Shown here: positions 35,366 to 43,495 of the stretch, in pieces
How the letters are laid out: each line of letters opens with the position of its first letter
How positions within the stretch are numbered: position 1 is the first letter of the stretch
Source: Lactiplantibacillus xiangfangensis
Lineage (GTDB): Bacteria > Bacillota > Bacilli > Lactobacillales > Lactobacillaceae
Length of the DNA stretch: 64,000 nt
Assembly: GCF_001438845.1 (NCBI RefSeq)
Contig: NZ_JQCL01000074.1
Span: 166,327 to 230,326 of the forward strand
Direction: 5' to 3'
Notes under the pieces: model-generated
Database searches by the model: none
The model's input: only the letters and a program-made list of their open reading frames with translations
Told to the model about the DNA's origin: nothing
Translations under genes and position numbers: made by a program

Positions 35366-36280
35366 ATGTCAAAACAGCTCAAAAGTGAGGATGGTAACGT
35401 TCACATGCAGAAAAAGCCAATCTACAAGCAGGTTTGGGTTTGGACCTTATCAGCCATCACTGTCATCATTTTAGGCGTTGCCTCAGGTATTGCTCTGGGT
35501 GCCGGTTCAAACACTTCAAGTTCATCTGAAGCAGATACCATGACTCACAAAGTTGCCAAGAACAGTTCGTCTGAAACAGAGGCTTCAGAACAATCGGATG
35601 AAAAGAATCAATCATCTAAAGCAGAAACTTCAAGTCACAAAGACGACGAAGATCATCCGGATGAAAAAACCACTTCGAGTCAAAAAGTAACTCAAAGTAG
35701 CTCATCTTCAGCAGCCACTTCAAGTCATGCAGTAATGCAAAAAAATCCGGCCAAGTCAGCTGCTAATCATACGGTGACTCAGAACAGTCCGGCTAAAGCA
35801 ACTGTTCCAAGTCACAAGGTAACTCAAAATAGTCCAGCTAAAGCAACTGTTCCAAGCCACAAGGTAGCCCAGAATAATCAAGCTCCAGCAGCTATTCCAA
35901 GTCAAGAGGTACCAGCACCTGCACCTGCTGTACCAAATCATCCAGTGGCCGAAAAGCCTGCTCAACCAAAAGTTCCTGCACAAAGTTTAGCGGCCCTAGA
36001 GTCAGCAAAGATATACGCTGGTATGGACATGTCTGAAAAGGGAGTTTACGAACAACTCATCTCTGATTACGGTGATCGATTCTCTCCAGCAGATGCCCAG
36101 TACGCAATGGCGCATTTAACTGGCATTAATTGGAATGAAAATGCACGGAAATCGGCAGAATCTTACCAAAAGGATCAATCAATGTCTACAAGCGCCATTA
36201 AAGACCAGTTAACTTCTTCCTATGGTGAAGGTTTTACTAATGAACAAGCGCAATACGCAATTGATCATCTTTCTAAATAA
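35366..36280 (+). CDS. Membrane-anchored Ltp-family protein (superinfection-exclusion-like)
   Basis: 304 residues. One N-terminal membrane anchor (about 23-46) without a lipobox; a long Ser/Thr/Ala/Pro stalk (about 47-205) holding near-identical 15-residue repeats such as SHKVTQNSPAKATVP; and two C-terminal Ltp repeats (about 208-254 and 255-304) with YEQLISDYGDRFSPADAQYA and KDQLTSSYGEGFTNEQAQYA. Ltp domains are known from phage TP-J34, whose lipoprotein blocks DNA injection. ATG at 35366 follows GGAGGAG. A phage-exclusion role is inference; a general cell-surface role is possible. Confidence 0.82.
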   Translation: MSKQLKSEDGNVHMQKKPIYKQVWVWTLSAITVIILGVASGIALGAGSNTSSSSEADTMTHKVAKNSSSETEASEQSDEKNQSSKAETSSHKDDEDHPDEKTTSSQKVTQSSSSSAATSSHAVMQKNPAKSAANHTVTQNSPAKATVPSHKVTQNSPAKATVPSHKVAQNNQAPAAIPSQEVPAPAPAVPNHPVAEKPAQPKVPAQSLAALESAKIYAGMDMSEKGVYEQLISDYGDRFSPADAQYAMAHLTGINWNENARKSAESYQKDQSMSTSAIKDQLTSSYGEGFTNEQAQYAIDHLSK

Positions 36281-36581
36281 GATTTTTTGATATAATAATG
36301 ATTGCAAATAAGCTCTGAAAGCCAAAATCGGTTTTCAGAGCTTATTTTTTCATCAATGATTTTCTAAGAAACTTTAGTTAACAAATAGATACTTGTTATT
36401 TTTAATCCCAAATTATGATTTTACAATTAAAGGTGAGTTCCCCCTCTGAATTACCAACGTTTCCATTCCGAAAAATTCAGTTCATTTTCATCGCCTTTAC
36501 AAAATATACAAAACAACAGCCATAACTAAACCTTTTCTTTACAATGACCTCCTATGATGACACACAAAGGAGGAATCACTT
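36281..36581. other. Intergenic region between Ltp-like gene and PAP2 gene
   Basis: Holds the Ltp-gene terminator (36306-36350) and about 230 AT-rich bases before the PAP2 gene. TTTACA boxes are present near 36498 and 36537 but without well-spaced -10 partners. No open frame or further hairpin seen. Confidence 0.5.
36306..36350 (+). terminator. Terminator of the Ltp-like gene
   Basis: AAATAAGCTCTGAAA (36306-36320) pairs with TTTCAGAGCTTATTT, ending in TTTTTT at about 36350. Confidence 0.92.
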
Positions 36582-37487
36582 ATGTCAAAAAGTACCAAGA
36601 ATCGACTTTTTCTAGCAGCGTTTTTAATTGGGGGCGGTCTGCTAGTTGTTGCACTATTCGCCGATTTATCCATTAGTAACGCGGTCATCAACTACAACAG
36701 TATCTTTGGCACGCTTTTTCAGACCTTTGGCTTATTTGCTGCCTACCTGGTCTTTGTATTAGCGGGCCAAATTGGAATGGCCTACGCGCTACGCCACACT
36801 GACGAACCATTATTTGCGGGGCTACTCTTCTTAGGGGGCTTGGGCCTATCTGCTTGGCAGCTCAAGCAATACCTTAACCAAGTCGCCAACTACGGCTTGT
36901 CTGCGCTACATAACATTCAAGTCGACAAACCCATGGGCCTAGCTAATAGCGATAAGGCCGCCGTTAAGCTGCCAGTGGGACAATCCCTTATTTTGTGGAT
37001 CGTGGTTTACCTGCTACTCACTATTTTGATTCAATATTGGCTTCATAAAAAAGACGATCAGATGCTCAAAAAGTACCTAATCGTCGCCGTCTTCGCTTCC
37101 CTGACACTTTGGTTTGCTGGGCAAGTAAACGGTGCCCTAAAGACTTTCTGGGGCCGCTTCCGTCCTTATGAACTCAACCACGCTCAGACCAACTTCACGA
37201 GCTGGGTTCATCCTAACGGACCCAACGGTCATATGTCCTTCCCATCTGGACACGCAATGGCCGGAACGGTCAGCATCCTCTTCTCATGGTTTGCCGTCAA
37301 TCCTAAGACTAAGAAAATTCTTTGGGTTTCAGGCGTGGTCTTCGCAATTCTCATGGCAATCAGTCGGGTCGTCATCGGAGCGCACTTCTTATCCGACGTC
37401 ACCTTCTCATTCCTGATCACGGCAGCCATTATCTACGTCATGGAAGAATGCTACCATCGCTTGGTCCCAGACAACTTGCAATTATAA
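36582..37487 (+). CDS. PAP2-family membrane phosphatase
   Basis: 301 residues with about seven to eight membrane helices. All three PAP2 motifs are present: KTFWGRFRPYE (KxxxxxxRP), SFPSGHAMAG (PSGH) and SRVVIGAHFLSD (SRxxxxxHxxxD). Such enzymes dephosphorylate lipid phosphates such as undecaprenyl pyrophosphate or phosphatidylglycerol phosphate on the outer face of the membrane; the substrate here is unresolved. ATG at 36582 follows AAAGGAGG. Convergent with rplL. Confidence 0.92.
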   Translation: MSKSTKNRLFLAAFLIGGGLLVVALFADLSISNAVINYNSIFGTLFQTFGLFAAYLVFVLAGQIGMAYALRHTDEPLFAGLLFLGGLGLSAWQLKQYLNQVANYGLSALHNIQVDKPMGLANSDKAAVKLPVGQSLILWIVVYLLLTILIQYWLHKKDDQMLKKYLIVAVFASLTLWFAGQVNGALKTFWGRFRPYELNHAQTNFTSWVHPNGPNGHMSFPSGHAMAGTVSILFSWFAVNPKTKKILWVSGVVFAILMAISRVVIGAHFLSDVTFSFLITAAIIYVMEECYHRLVPDNLQL

Positions 37488-37697
37488 CGACCAAGTAGCA
37501 ACTGGGTCGTTGGGGCTAGATTAGTGTTACGACCAGCGGCCCACCATGTCACTAACAGAGCGTTACCTAATTGAATCGTTTGCCAGCAGGATTGAAACCG
37601 GCCTACTGTGCAATCCTTGTATAATTACCGGTACCAACAAACCGTTTCCGTCCTGTGCGGATACATTTCGGTTAACGTTAACATCTGCTAGTAGCAC

Positions 37698-37731
37698 AAA
37701 AAAACGCACCCACAAATGTGAGTGCGTTTTT
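37698..37731. terminator. Terminator of rplJ-rplL
   Basis: AAAAACGCACCCACA pairs with TGTGAGTGCGTTTTT (one mismatch), with a run of seven T on the minus strand, 26 bases after the rplL stop. The 210 bases between PAP2 and this hairpin show only AACGACC/GGTCGTT at 37488-37512. Confidence 0.92.
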
Positions 37732-37756
37732 CGATGTCGTTCCTTTAAGTAGATGA

Positions 37757-38125
37757 CTACTTAAGGGTAACAACACCACCAACTTCTTCAAGTTTAGCCT
37801 TGATATCGTTGGCTTCGTCTTCTGAAACGCCTTCCTTAACAACTGAAGGTACGTTGTCAACAAGACCCTTAGCGTCTTTCAAGCCAAGACCAGTGATGTC
37901 GCGAACGGCCTTAATAGCCTTAACCTTTTGGTCGCCAGATTCAGTTAATTCAACATCGTATGAATCCTTTGCAGCGGCAGCGTCGCCACCAGCAGCGCCA
38001 GCAACAGCAACTGGTGCTGAAGCTGAGACATCGAATTCTTCTTCGATAGCCTTAACTAAGTCGTTTAAATCTGAAATTGATGCTTCTTTTAATGAAGCAA
38101 TAATACTATCTTTATCAAAAGCCAT
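37757..38125 (-). CDS. rplL: Ribosomal protein L7/L12
   Basis: 122 residues. N-terminal dimerisation domain, Ala/Gly-rich hinge (about 36-52: [15 protein letters not shown]) and the C-terminal factor-binding domain with [20 protein letters not shown]. Part of the stalk that recruits GTPase translation factors. ATG at 38125 follows GGAGGAAC. Co-transcribed with rplJ, 59 bases upstream. Confidence 0.98.
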   Translation of the reverse strand: MAFDKDSIIASLKEASISDLNDLVKAIEEEFDVSASAPVAVAGAAGGDAAAAKDSYDVELTESGDQKVKAIKAVRDITGLGLKDAKGLVDNVPSVVKEGVSEDEANDIKAKLEEVGGVVTLK

Positions 38126-38184
38126 TTTGTGTTCCTCCATTATAGGTGAGATTATTTTTTGTATTTTTTAACACCAACGTCAGC

Positions 38185-38688
38185 CTAAGCTGCGTCTTCG
38201 TCGCCCTTTTCAGCAATCGCCTTAACAGCGTATGCAACGTTACGAACAGGTGCTTGTAACAAGTTAGCGATCGTAGCCAATAATTCTTCACGTGATGGCA
38301 ACGTAGCGTATTCTTGAACTTCTTCAAGACTAGCAACTTTACCTTCGATGATACCACCCTTTAATTGAAGGGCATCGGCAGTCTTCGCGAAGTTAGCCAA
38401 AATCTTAGCTGGTGCAACTGGGTCTTCTTCAGAGAAGGCAACGGCAGTAGGACCGGCAAAGACAGGTTTCAAGTCAGGGTAGCCAGCTTCGTCAGCAACA
38501 CGCACCATGATCTTGTTCTTGATAACGCGCATTTTAACGCCAGCTTCGCGTAATTGCTTACGCAAATCCGTAACTTGTTCAACCGTCAAACCACGGTAGT
38601 CAACTACAATGGCTGATACTGAACTATTTAAAAGTTCAGTGACTTCTTTAACTTCTTGTGCTTTTACAGCAACAGTTTCTTTACTCAA
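38185..38688 (-). CDS. rplJ: Ribosomal protein L10
   Basis: 167 residues. Base of the L7/L12 stalk: N-terminal rRNA-binding domain, C-terminal helix that carries L7/L12 dimers. Start is TTG 38688 behind GGGAGG; longer frames run into the leader terminator. The upstream leader mimics the L10 rRNA site and should give feedback control. Confidence 0.97.
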   Translation of the reverse strand: MSKETVAVKAQEVKEVTELLNSSVSAIVVDYRGLTVEQVTDLRKQLREAGVKMRVIKNKIMVRVADEAGYPDLKPVFAGPTAVAFSEEDPVAPAKILANFAKTADALQLKGGIIEGKVASLEEVQEYATLPSREELLATIANLLQAPVRNVAYAVKAIAEKGDEDAA

Positions 38689-38724
38689 CAGATTCACCTC
38701 CCAGAATTTTGGTTCAGGGATTAA

Positions 38725-38832
38725 TAAAAAAATCCCTATGTCCACCAAGACATAGAGAAAAACAATGTCCTCGGCAGGTAGATTGAGGCCATTTGGCCAC
38801 CTGAGTCTTAGGTAGAGATATTACTTAACCTC
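38725..38832 (-). promoter_or_regulatory. L10 leader (autoregulatory mRNA element) with attenuator
   Basis: The minus-strand leader has the L10-binding region (CTCAGGTGGCC, then GGCCTCAATC and CTGCCGAGGAC) followed by a terminator hairpin: CTATGTC pairs with GACATAG at about 38734-38757, then a run of seven T at 38731-38725. L10, probably with L7/L12, would bind the first part and favour termination. Matches the known Firmicute L10 leader class. Confidence 0.88.
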
Positions 38833-38836
38833 TAGT

Positions 38837-38865
38837 AATCTATCACAGATCACCTACAGGGTCAA
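38837..38865 (-). promoter_or_regulatory. rplJ-rplL promoter
   Basis: Minus-strand TTGACC (38865-38860), 17 bases, TAGATT (38842-38837), directly after the rplA stop and ahead of the L10 leader. Confidence 0.65.
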
Positions 38866-38886
38866 TTGTTTTCAGAAAATTAATCC

Positions 38887-39576
38887 TTAAAATGATGCTA
38901 AGTCAACACGTACCGCTGGGGTAAACGTTGAAGTAACAACTAAGTTTTGGATGAAAGTCCCACGTACTGAGGCTGGACGAGCTTTAACGATGACGTCTTC
39001 AATGGTCTTGAAGTTGCCAACTAACTTGTCAGTATCAAATGATACCTTGCCAACAGGAACGTGGACGTTACCGTCACGGTCAGTCCGGTAAGTCACCTTA
39101 CCAGCTTTTGAATCGTTAACGGCTTTAGAAACGTCCATCGTAACCGTACCAGTCTTAGGGTTAGGCATTAATCCCTTAGGACCAAGAACCCGACCTAAAC
39201 GACCAACTTGGGCCATCATGTCTGGAGTTGCGATTGCGACATCAAAGTCTAACCAACCGTCTTGGATCTTCTGAACTAAGTCAGCTTCACCAACAAAGTC
39301 AGCACCGGCTTCTTCAGCTTCTTTGGCTTTGTCGCCCTTTGCAAAAACGATAACTGTTTGATCTTTACCAGTACCGTTAGGAAGGACAACCGCACCACGA
39401 AGTTGTTGGTCGGCTTGCTTTGTATCAACGTTTAATTTGAAGGCAACTTCAACAGTTGCATCAAACTTTGCGAAATCCATTTTTTTAACCAAGTCTACCG
39501 CTTCCGTTACATCGTAAGCTTTGTCACGATCAACGAGCTTAGCGGCGTCTTGGTATTGTTTACTTTTCTTTGCCAT
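38887..39576 (-). CDS. rplA: Ribosomal protein L1
   Basis: 229 residues, normal length. L1-stalk protein involved in release of deacylated tRNA and a translational repressor of its own operon. [20 protein letters not shown] and [20 protein letters not shown] are hallmarks. ATG at 39576 follows AGGAGG. It is preceded by an L1-binding-site mimic in the 100-base gap after rplK. Confidence 0.98.
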   Translation of the reverse strand: MAKKSKQYQDAAKLVDRDKAYDVTEAVDLVKKMDFAKFDATVEVAFKLNVDTKQADQQLRGAVVLPNGTGKDQTVIVFAKGDKAKEAEEAGADFVGEADLVQKIQDGWLDFDVAIATPDMMAQVGRLGRVLGPKGLMPNPKTGTVTMDVSKAVNDSKAGKVTYRTDRDGNVHVPVGKVSFDTDKLVGNFKTIEDVIVKARPASVRGTFIQNLVVTSTFTPAVRVDLASF

Positions 39577-39598
39577 CTAAGTGTTTTCCTCCTTGCAA

Positions 39599-39627
39599 AT
39601 GTGGTTCAAACGGAGATTTCCTCCCAC
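39599..39627 (-). promoter_or_regulatory. L1-binding mRNA site before rplA
   Basis: Minus-strand GTGGGAGG, a short AAAT loop, CTCC, then ACCACAT. The order GTGGGAGG / paired CTCC / ACCAC copies the L1-binding region of 23S rRNA helices 76-78. It sits about 10 bases upstream of the rplA ribosome binding site. Confidence 0.7.
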
Positions 39628-39676
39628 TTGACACATTCATTTTGATGAAGTGTCCGACGTACTCATCAGTATTGAA

Positions 39677-40102
39677 TTAGCCTTCGACAGTGAATCCCAT
39701 ACTACGAGCAGTACCTTCGATCATGCGCATAGCTGCTTCAACATCAGCTGCGTTTAGATCTTGCATTTTAGTTTCGGCGATTTGCTTAACTTGATCTTTG
39801 GTTACAGTTGCAACCTTTTTCGTGTTAGGTTCACCGGAACCACTTTCAACACCGGCAGCTTTCTTTAAAAGAACGGCAGCAGGTGGGGTCTTAGTGATGA
39901 AGTCGAATGAACGATCTTCGTACACCGTAATCACAACGGGAATGATCATACCTGCTTGATCAGCAGTACGAGCATTAAAGTCCTTTGTGAATCCCATGAT
40001 ATTGATACCTGCTTGACCTAAAGCTGGGCCAACTGGCGGAGCAGGTGTTGCTTTGCCCGCAGGAATTTGTAATTTAACAACGTTAGCTACTTTTTTAGCC
40101 AC
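39677..40102 (-). CDS. rplK: Ribosomal protein L11
   Basis: 141 residues, the standard length. N-terminal [20 protein letters not shown] and C-terminal [12 protein letters not shown] are diagnostic. Part of the GTPase-associated centre. GTG at 40102 follows GGAGG; the open frame to 40186 runs through the leader and is not coding. The promoter lies inside the 3' end of the neighbouring hydrolase gene. Confidence 0.98.
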   Translation of the reverse strand: MAKKVANVVKLQIPAGKATPAPPVGPALGQAGINIMGFTKDFNARTADQAGMIIPVVITVYEDRSFDFITKTPPAAVLLKKAAGVESGSGEPNTKKVATVTKDQVKQIAETKMQDLNAADVEAAMRMIEGTARSMGFTVEG

Positions 40103-40125
40103 GAGACATTCCTCCTTAGTCCGTG

Positions 40126-40161
40126 ATGTGGTAAATGGAGCTGAGTTTTTGCTCCTCCCAC
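40126..40161 (-). promoter_or_regulatory. L1-binding mRNA site before rplK
   Basis: Minus-strand GTGGGAGGAGC, loop, GCTCC, ATTT, ACCACAT: a stem plus flanking GTGGG/ACCAC that mimics the L1 site of 23S rRNA. It lies between the rplK promoter and ribosome binding site, where L1 is known to bind in many bacteria. A small CACG-TTTA-CGTG hairpin directly precedes it. Confidence 0.75.
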
Positions 40162-40191
40162 GTAAACGTGCATACGTGACGCACAAATGTC

Positions 40192-40220
40192 ATTGTAGCA
40201 TATCTATTTTTCACCAGCAA
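40192..40220 (-). promoter_or_regulatory. rplK-rplA promoter
   Basis: Minus-strand TTGCTG (40220-40215), 17 bases, TACAAT (40197-40192). The -35 and spacer fall in the last codons of the alpha/beta hydrolase gene. Confidence 0.75.
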
Positions 40221-41091
40221 CATTTTTTTGCGCGTCCGGATACAGAAATTGAACAATTTGTCGATCAACCTCGTAGTTTTCGTGCAACCGCGAGTGCCGT
40301 GCATTTTTTCCGTGTACGACAAATTCTTGGTACTGGTTAATGGCTGGTCGCAATAAGAACCGTAACGATAACGCACTATTTAGTGCGACCGCCCCATCAC
40401 TTTGCACCGTGTCACCAATATTACCCGCGATATTTAAATACGAAATCGTATTGGGTAACCGTTGTAACGTGCGCAAAAAGTAATTATAAACGGGCGTCGT
40501 TTTCGTCGGCCCATTTTCCGTTAGCGGGTGATTTTCAATCGGATAAGTATTCTGACCAACCTCACTATCGTTAAAGGGCGCACCAATCGTGACAACTTTG
40601 CGCACTTCCGGCAGATTCACCAGTTTAGCCGCAGTTGTCAAATACTGAAACAGCACGACGCCACCCATTGAATGTGCCACTAAGTTCATCGTCTGAACGT
40701 GCTCATGCGCAATCAAATATTGAACGACCGCTAAAACGCCCTCCGCTTGTTGGCGAACGGCCACTCGCGGCGTCGCAAAAATCAGTTGCACCATCGGCCG
40801 GTACGGATCTAAATGACCCGTGACGTGCGGTTGATTATGACGATCAATCATGACGACTAACGACTTATTAGCGATGCCACTAGACACAAAGCGTTGTAGC
40901 ATCCCGCCAAACGAAAAGCGATTGCCCGCATAACCGGGAATAAACAATGTGACCGCACTATCATCCGCACAACTAGCTGCGGGTGCGTGGGTCAGGTGTT
41001 GCGGCCGACCATACTGCCAAAACTTGAGACCAATGCGGGCCACAATCCCAATAATTAAAACGCCGATGATGATCAAAATCATTTCTGCCAA
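40204..41091 (-). CDS. Alpha/beta hydrolase, DUF915-type, membrane-anchored
   Basis: 295 residues. One N-terminal membrane segment (about 3-22) anchors an alpha/beta-hydrolase domain that probably faces outside. FIPGYAGNRFSFGG gives the oxyanion region and AHSMGGVV the nucleophile elbow (Ser in GxSxG-like HSMGG); HSRLHENYEVD near the C-terminus probably holds the catalytic His. Substrate unknown. It interrupts the nusG-rplK neighbourhood, and its 3' end carries the rplK promoter. Confidence 0.85.
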   Translation of the reverse strand: MAEMILIIIGVLIIGIVARIGLKFWQYGRPQHLTHAPAASCADDSAVTLFIPGYAGNRFSFGGMLQRFVSSGIANKSLVVMIDRHNQPHVTGHLDPYRPMVQLIFATPRVAVRQQAEGVLAVVQYLIAHEHVQTMNLVAHSMGGVVLFQYLTTAAKLVNLPEVRKVVTIGAPFNDSEVGQNTYPIENHPLTENGPTKTTPVYNYFLRTLQRLPNTISYLNIAGNIGDTVQSDGAVALNSALSLRFLLRPAINQYQEFVVHGKNARHSRLHENYEVDRQIVQFLYPDAQKNVAGEK

Positions 41092-41131
41092 AGTGGCCCA
41101 CCAGCTTACTTAAATAATTTTATCCGTCGAA

Positions 41132-41680
41132 CTACTTAATTTCGTCGACTTGGTCAAAATCTAATTCAGTACTCGTTTCACGTCCGAACATGTTGATGTT
41201 GACCTTTAACTTCATCTTTTCGTTGTCGATTTCTGTAATTTCACCAGACAAGCCAGAGAAGGCACCGTCGATGATCGTAACTTGTTCGCCAACTTGAACA
41301 TTCAATTCGGTATGGCGTGCGCTCATCCCTAATTGATGCAAGATTTGTTCTGCTTCTTCAGGTAACAATGGCGTTGGCTTACTCCCTTGACCATGTGAAC
41401 CCAAGAAACCAGTAACACCGGGCGTGTTCCGCACAATGTACCAAGCTTGGTCGGTCATGACCATTTCAACTAAGACGTAGCCGGGGAAAACCTTCTTCAT
41501 TTCAACTTTATCTTTACCGTTCTTAACTTCATGAGCTTCTTCTTCTGGGACAACGACCCGAAAGATGTTATCTTCCATGCCCATTGATTGTACTCGTGAT
41601 TCCAAGTTAGAACTAACTTTGTTTTCATAACCAGCGTAAGTATGTAAGACATACCACTTTTTTTCAACAGATTCGACCAT
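41132..41680 (-). CDS. nusG: Transcription elongation/antitermination factor NusG
   Basis: 182 residues. N-terminal NGN domain (KKWYVLHTYAGYENKV) binds RNA polymerase; the C-terminal KOW domain begins near residue 130 (VGEQVTIIDGAFSGLSGEI). Links transcription to translation through S10. ATG at 41680 follows AAAGGAG. A terminator-like hairpin lies between secE and nusG. Confidence 0.97.
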   Translation of the reverse strand: MVESVEKKWYVLHTYAGYENKVSSNLESRVQSMGMEDNIFRVVVPEEEAHEVKNGKDKVEMKKVFPGYVLVEMVMTDQAWYIVRNTPGVTGFLGSHGQGSKPTPLLPEEAEQILHQLGMSARHTELNVQVGEQVTIIDGAFSGLSGEITEIDNEKMKLKVNINMFGRETSTELDFDQVDEIK

Positions 41681-41715
41681 GATTGAACTCCTTTAAGGCT
41701 TGTTTTGGGTAAAAT

Positions 41716-41742
41716 AAAAAAACTTCGTCAACACGAAGTTTT
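41716..41742 (-). terminator. Terminator-like hairpin between secE and nusG
   Basis: Minus-strand AAAACTTCGT-GTTG-ACGAAGTTTT followed by further T (seven in all). It is in the only route from rpmG-secE into nusG, and no obvious promoter follows in the 35 bases before nusG, so it may act as an attenuator. Confidence 0.7.
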
Positions 41743-41785
41743 CTCTCAATAAGGACATTATACCAAATTTCCGGCTAAAAAACCA

Positions 41786-41971
41786 TTAATGTAATGTGGT
41801 TAACGTCTGTAGTAACATCTGAATGATCCAGTCAAACAAAGCGAAGAAAGCCACGAAGAACAGTGACGTTGAAATAACCGTCCACGAGTCCCGCCGATTT
41901 TCCCGCCAAGTTGGCCAGGTAACTTTTTTCATTTCATGACCAACTAGACCAAAGAACTTAAACAAGCGCAT
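41786..41971 (-). CDS. secE: Preprotein translocase subunit SecE
   Basis: 61 residues, the short Gram-positive form. Conserved amphipathic stretch EMKKVTWPTWRE, then one membrane helix (about 33-55). Clamps SecY in the translocon. ATG at 41971 follows a G-rich site; 11 bases after rpmG. Confidence 0.96.
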   Translation of the reverse strand: MRLFKFFGLVGHEMKKVTWPTWRENRRDSWTVISTSLFFVAFFALFDWIIQMLLQTLTTLH

Positions 41972-41982
41972 GTTTTAACCCC

Positions 41983-42132
41983 CTACCGCGTTTCACGATG
42001 AAGTGTGTGTTTACCACAATATTTACAAAATTTCTTAACTTCTAAGCGGTTAGTCCGATTCGGATTGGCATCGACCGTATAGTTTCGCGAACCACAAACG
42101 GTACATGCCAGTGCAACTTTTTTTTGAGCCAT
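41983..42132 (-). CDS. rpmG: Ribosomal protein L33
   Basis: 49 residues, read directly from the minus strand: ATG at 42132, TAG at 41985-41983. Zinc-ribbon cysteines [10 protein letters not shown] and [10 protein letters not shown] (four Cys), ending HRETR. Its position before secE-nusG is the usual one. A four-Cys (zinc-binding) paralog, relevant if other L33 copies exist elsewhere. Confidence 0.95.
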   Translation of the reverse strand: MAQKKVALACTVCGSRNYTVDANPNRTNRLEVKKFCKYCGKHTLHRETR

Positions 42133-42193
42133 CGACAAAACCTCCATAATAATTCAAGCTTAACATTAGCATGGAATTTTTTGAATGTCAATT

Positions 42194-42757
42194 TCATGTC
42201 TGGCTTAGCAATAGTCGCCGTAACTTACGTCGACACCGATCCGCCGCGTTCGTGACCGGCGCGAGCTCCACTTGAAGCATCACCGCGATCCCTTGGGGCG
42301 TCATCCCCGTCAGCATCGCTGCAAAGACCTGCGCTTCAAAGTGTGAACAGACCCGTGCAAATTCAACGAGCTGCTCATGAACATAGACCACGTCTACGGC
42401 GGACAAGGTGGTCACGAGGACGTTACTTAGCCCGTCCTCTTCCTCCGTATCCAACGAAACTACTTCCTGTTCAGGACGACGTTTCTTGGCCTGCGAACGA
42501 CGAATCAAATCGATGATCTGATTGCTCAGTAATAACCGATAAAACGCACCAAAACTGCACGGTTGCGCGGCATCATACTGCTTAGCTGCTCGATGAATGG
42601 CAATACGCGCCTCTTGCAGCCAATCCTCATCATCAAAATTACGAATGAAATACTGGCGCCTTAACTTTAAAACCACTGGCAAATATTGATCAGCTAACTG
42701 GATAATACTCCGATCATCACCTTGTGCTGCTAACGCAATTAATTGCTGCTCGTTCAA
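42194..42757 (-). CDS. sigH: Sigma-H-family RNA polymerase sigma factor
   Basis: About 187 residues. Region 2 shows FDDEDWLQEARIAIHRAAKQ and FYRLLLSNQIIDLIRR; region 4 is short and divergent (GMTPQGIAVMLQ). Position after yacP and before rpmG-secE-nusG matches sigH of Bacillus and the ComX-like sigma of lactobacilli, which can switch on late competence genes. TTG at 42757 behind GAGGAAA is the likely start; the longer frame to 42844 lacks a good site. Weakly conserved, so target promoters are unknown. Confidence 0.83.
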   Translation of the reverse strand: MNEQQLIALAAQGDDRSIIQLADQYLPVVLKLRRQYFIRNFDDEDWLQEARIAIHRAAKQYDAAQPCSFGAFYRLLLSNQIIDLIRRSQAKKRRPEQEVVSLDTEEEDGLSNVLVTTLSAVDVVYVHEQLVEFARVCSHFEAQVFAAMLTGMTPQGIAVMLQVELAPVTNAADRCRRKLRRLLLSQT

Positions 42758-42947
42758 ATGGCTTTCCTCGTTTCTGTAATTTTCAGAAACCGCACCCCAT
42801 TGAATCTGTAAACCCAATATACATGGGCCTTTTGCGCAGCACAAGCGAACAAGCGTTTTTATTTCATACTAGAAATCAGTTCACCAATTAATTAATTTAA
42901 AGTTATCAGTCTAGCCATTAAAACTAACGTGCCGACACCCCATAATT

Positions 42948-43493
42948 CTATTTATGATGGTGTTTAACGTGCTCACGTTCTAGTCGTTCACGGTACTGAT
43001 TCAATTTCGACAATTGATCGTCATCCCACGGTGATTTACGGACCGCACCCAAATCCTGAGTTCGAACAGCGGTGTGGCGAACCTCCTTCAATTCATCGTG
43101 AACCCGTTTGCGTAGTTCTAAGGCCGGCACACGCAGGGCGCCTTCCGAAAAGATGACCCATTGTTCCGCCTGGTCACTAGTCGCAACCGTCACTTGTAGC
43201 ACACGAGACTGCTTATCCGCCGCGTACTTTTCAATATAACTATCAGCCGTCTGATCCTTACTCGTCCATACAATCTCTAAATCGGCTTGCCGATAACTCT
43301 TCGAATTGCCCGGAACGTACATGGCATCAAAAATCAGGCTAATATTTAGACCCGTAATTTTTTTATACTCCGTTAAAACGTTGATCAGTTCATCCCGTGC
43401 TTCGGGTAAACGACCGGCTTGTTTTAACCGGGCAAGTTCCGGCCAATTACCAATCATATTATATGCATCTACAATCAATAATTGTTGTTTCAT
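42948..43493 (-). CDS. yacP: NYN-domain ribosome-dependent mRNA endonuclease (YacP/Rae1)
   Basis: 181 residues, PIN-like NYN fold: LLIVDAYNMIGNW at the N-terminus with the catalytic Asp, further acidic residues in NISLIFDAM and the TSDQAEQW segment. In Bacillus, Rae1 cleaves mRNA in the ribosomal A site. ATG at 43493 immediately follows the rlmB stop (TAGTGATG). Same cluster as mrnC and rlmB, all RNA-processing enzymes. Confidence 0.9.
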   Translation of the reverse strand: MKQQLLIVDAYNMIGNWPELARLKQAGRLPEARDELINVLTEYKKITGLNISLIFDAMYVPGNSKSYRQADLEIVWTSKDQTADSYIEKYAADKQSRVLQVTVATSDQAEQWVIFSEGALRVPALELRKRVHDELKEVRHTAVRTQDLGAVRKSPWDDDQLSKLNQYRERLEREHVKHHHK

Positions 43494-43495
43494 CA

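Noticed and set aside
37546-37752. 68-codon open frame on the plus strand downstream of the PAP2 gene
   Set aside because: No ribosome binding site, composition unlike a protein, and it runs through the rplL terminator.
38689-38748. Upstream extension of rplJ
   Set aside because: The added residues are translated from the L10 leader attenuator; TTG 38688 has the good ribosome binding site.
40103-40186. Upstream extension of rplK
   Set aside because: It covers the L1-binding leader; GTG 40102 gives the universal 141-residue protein.
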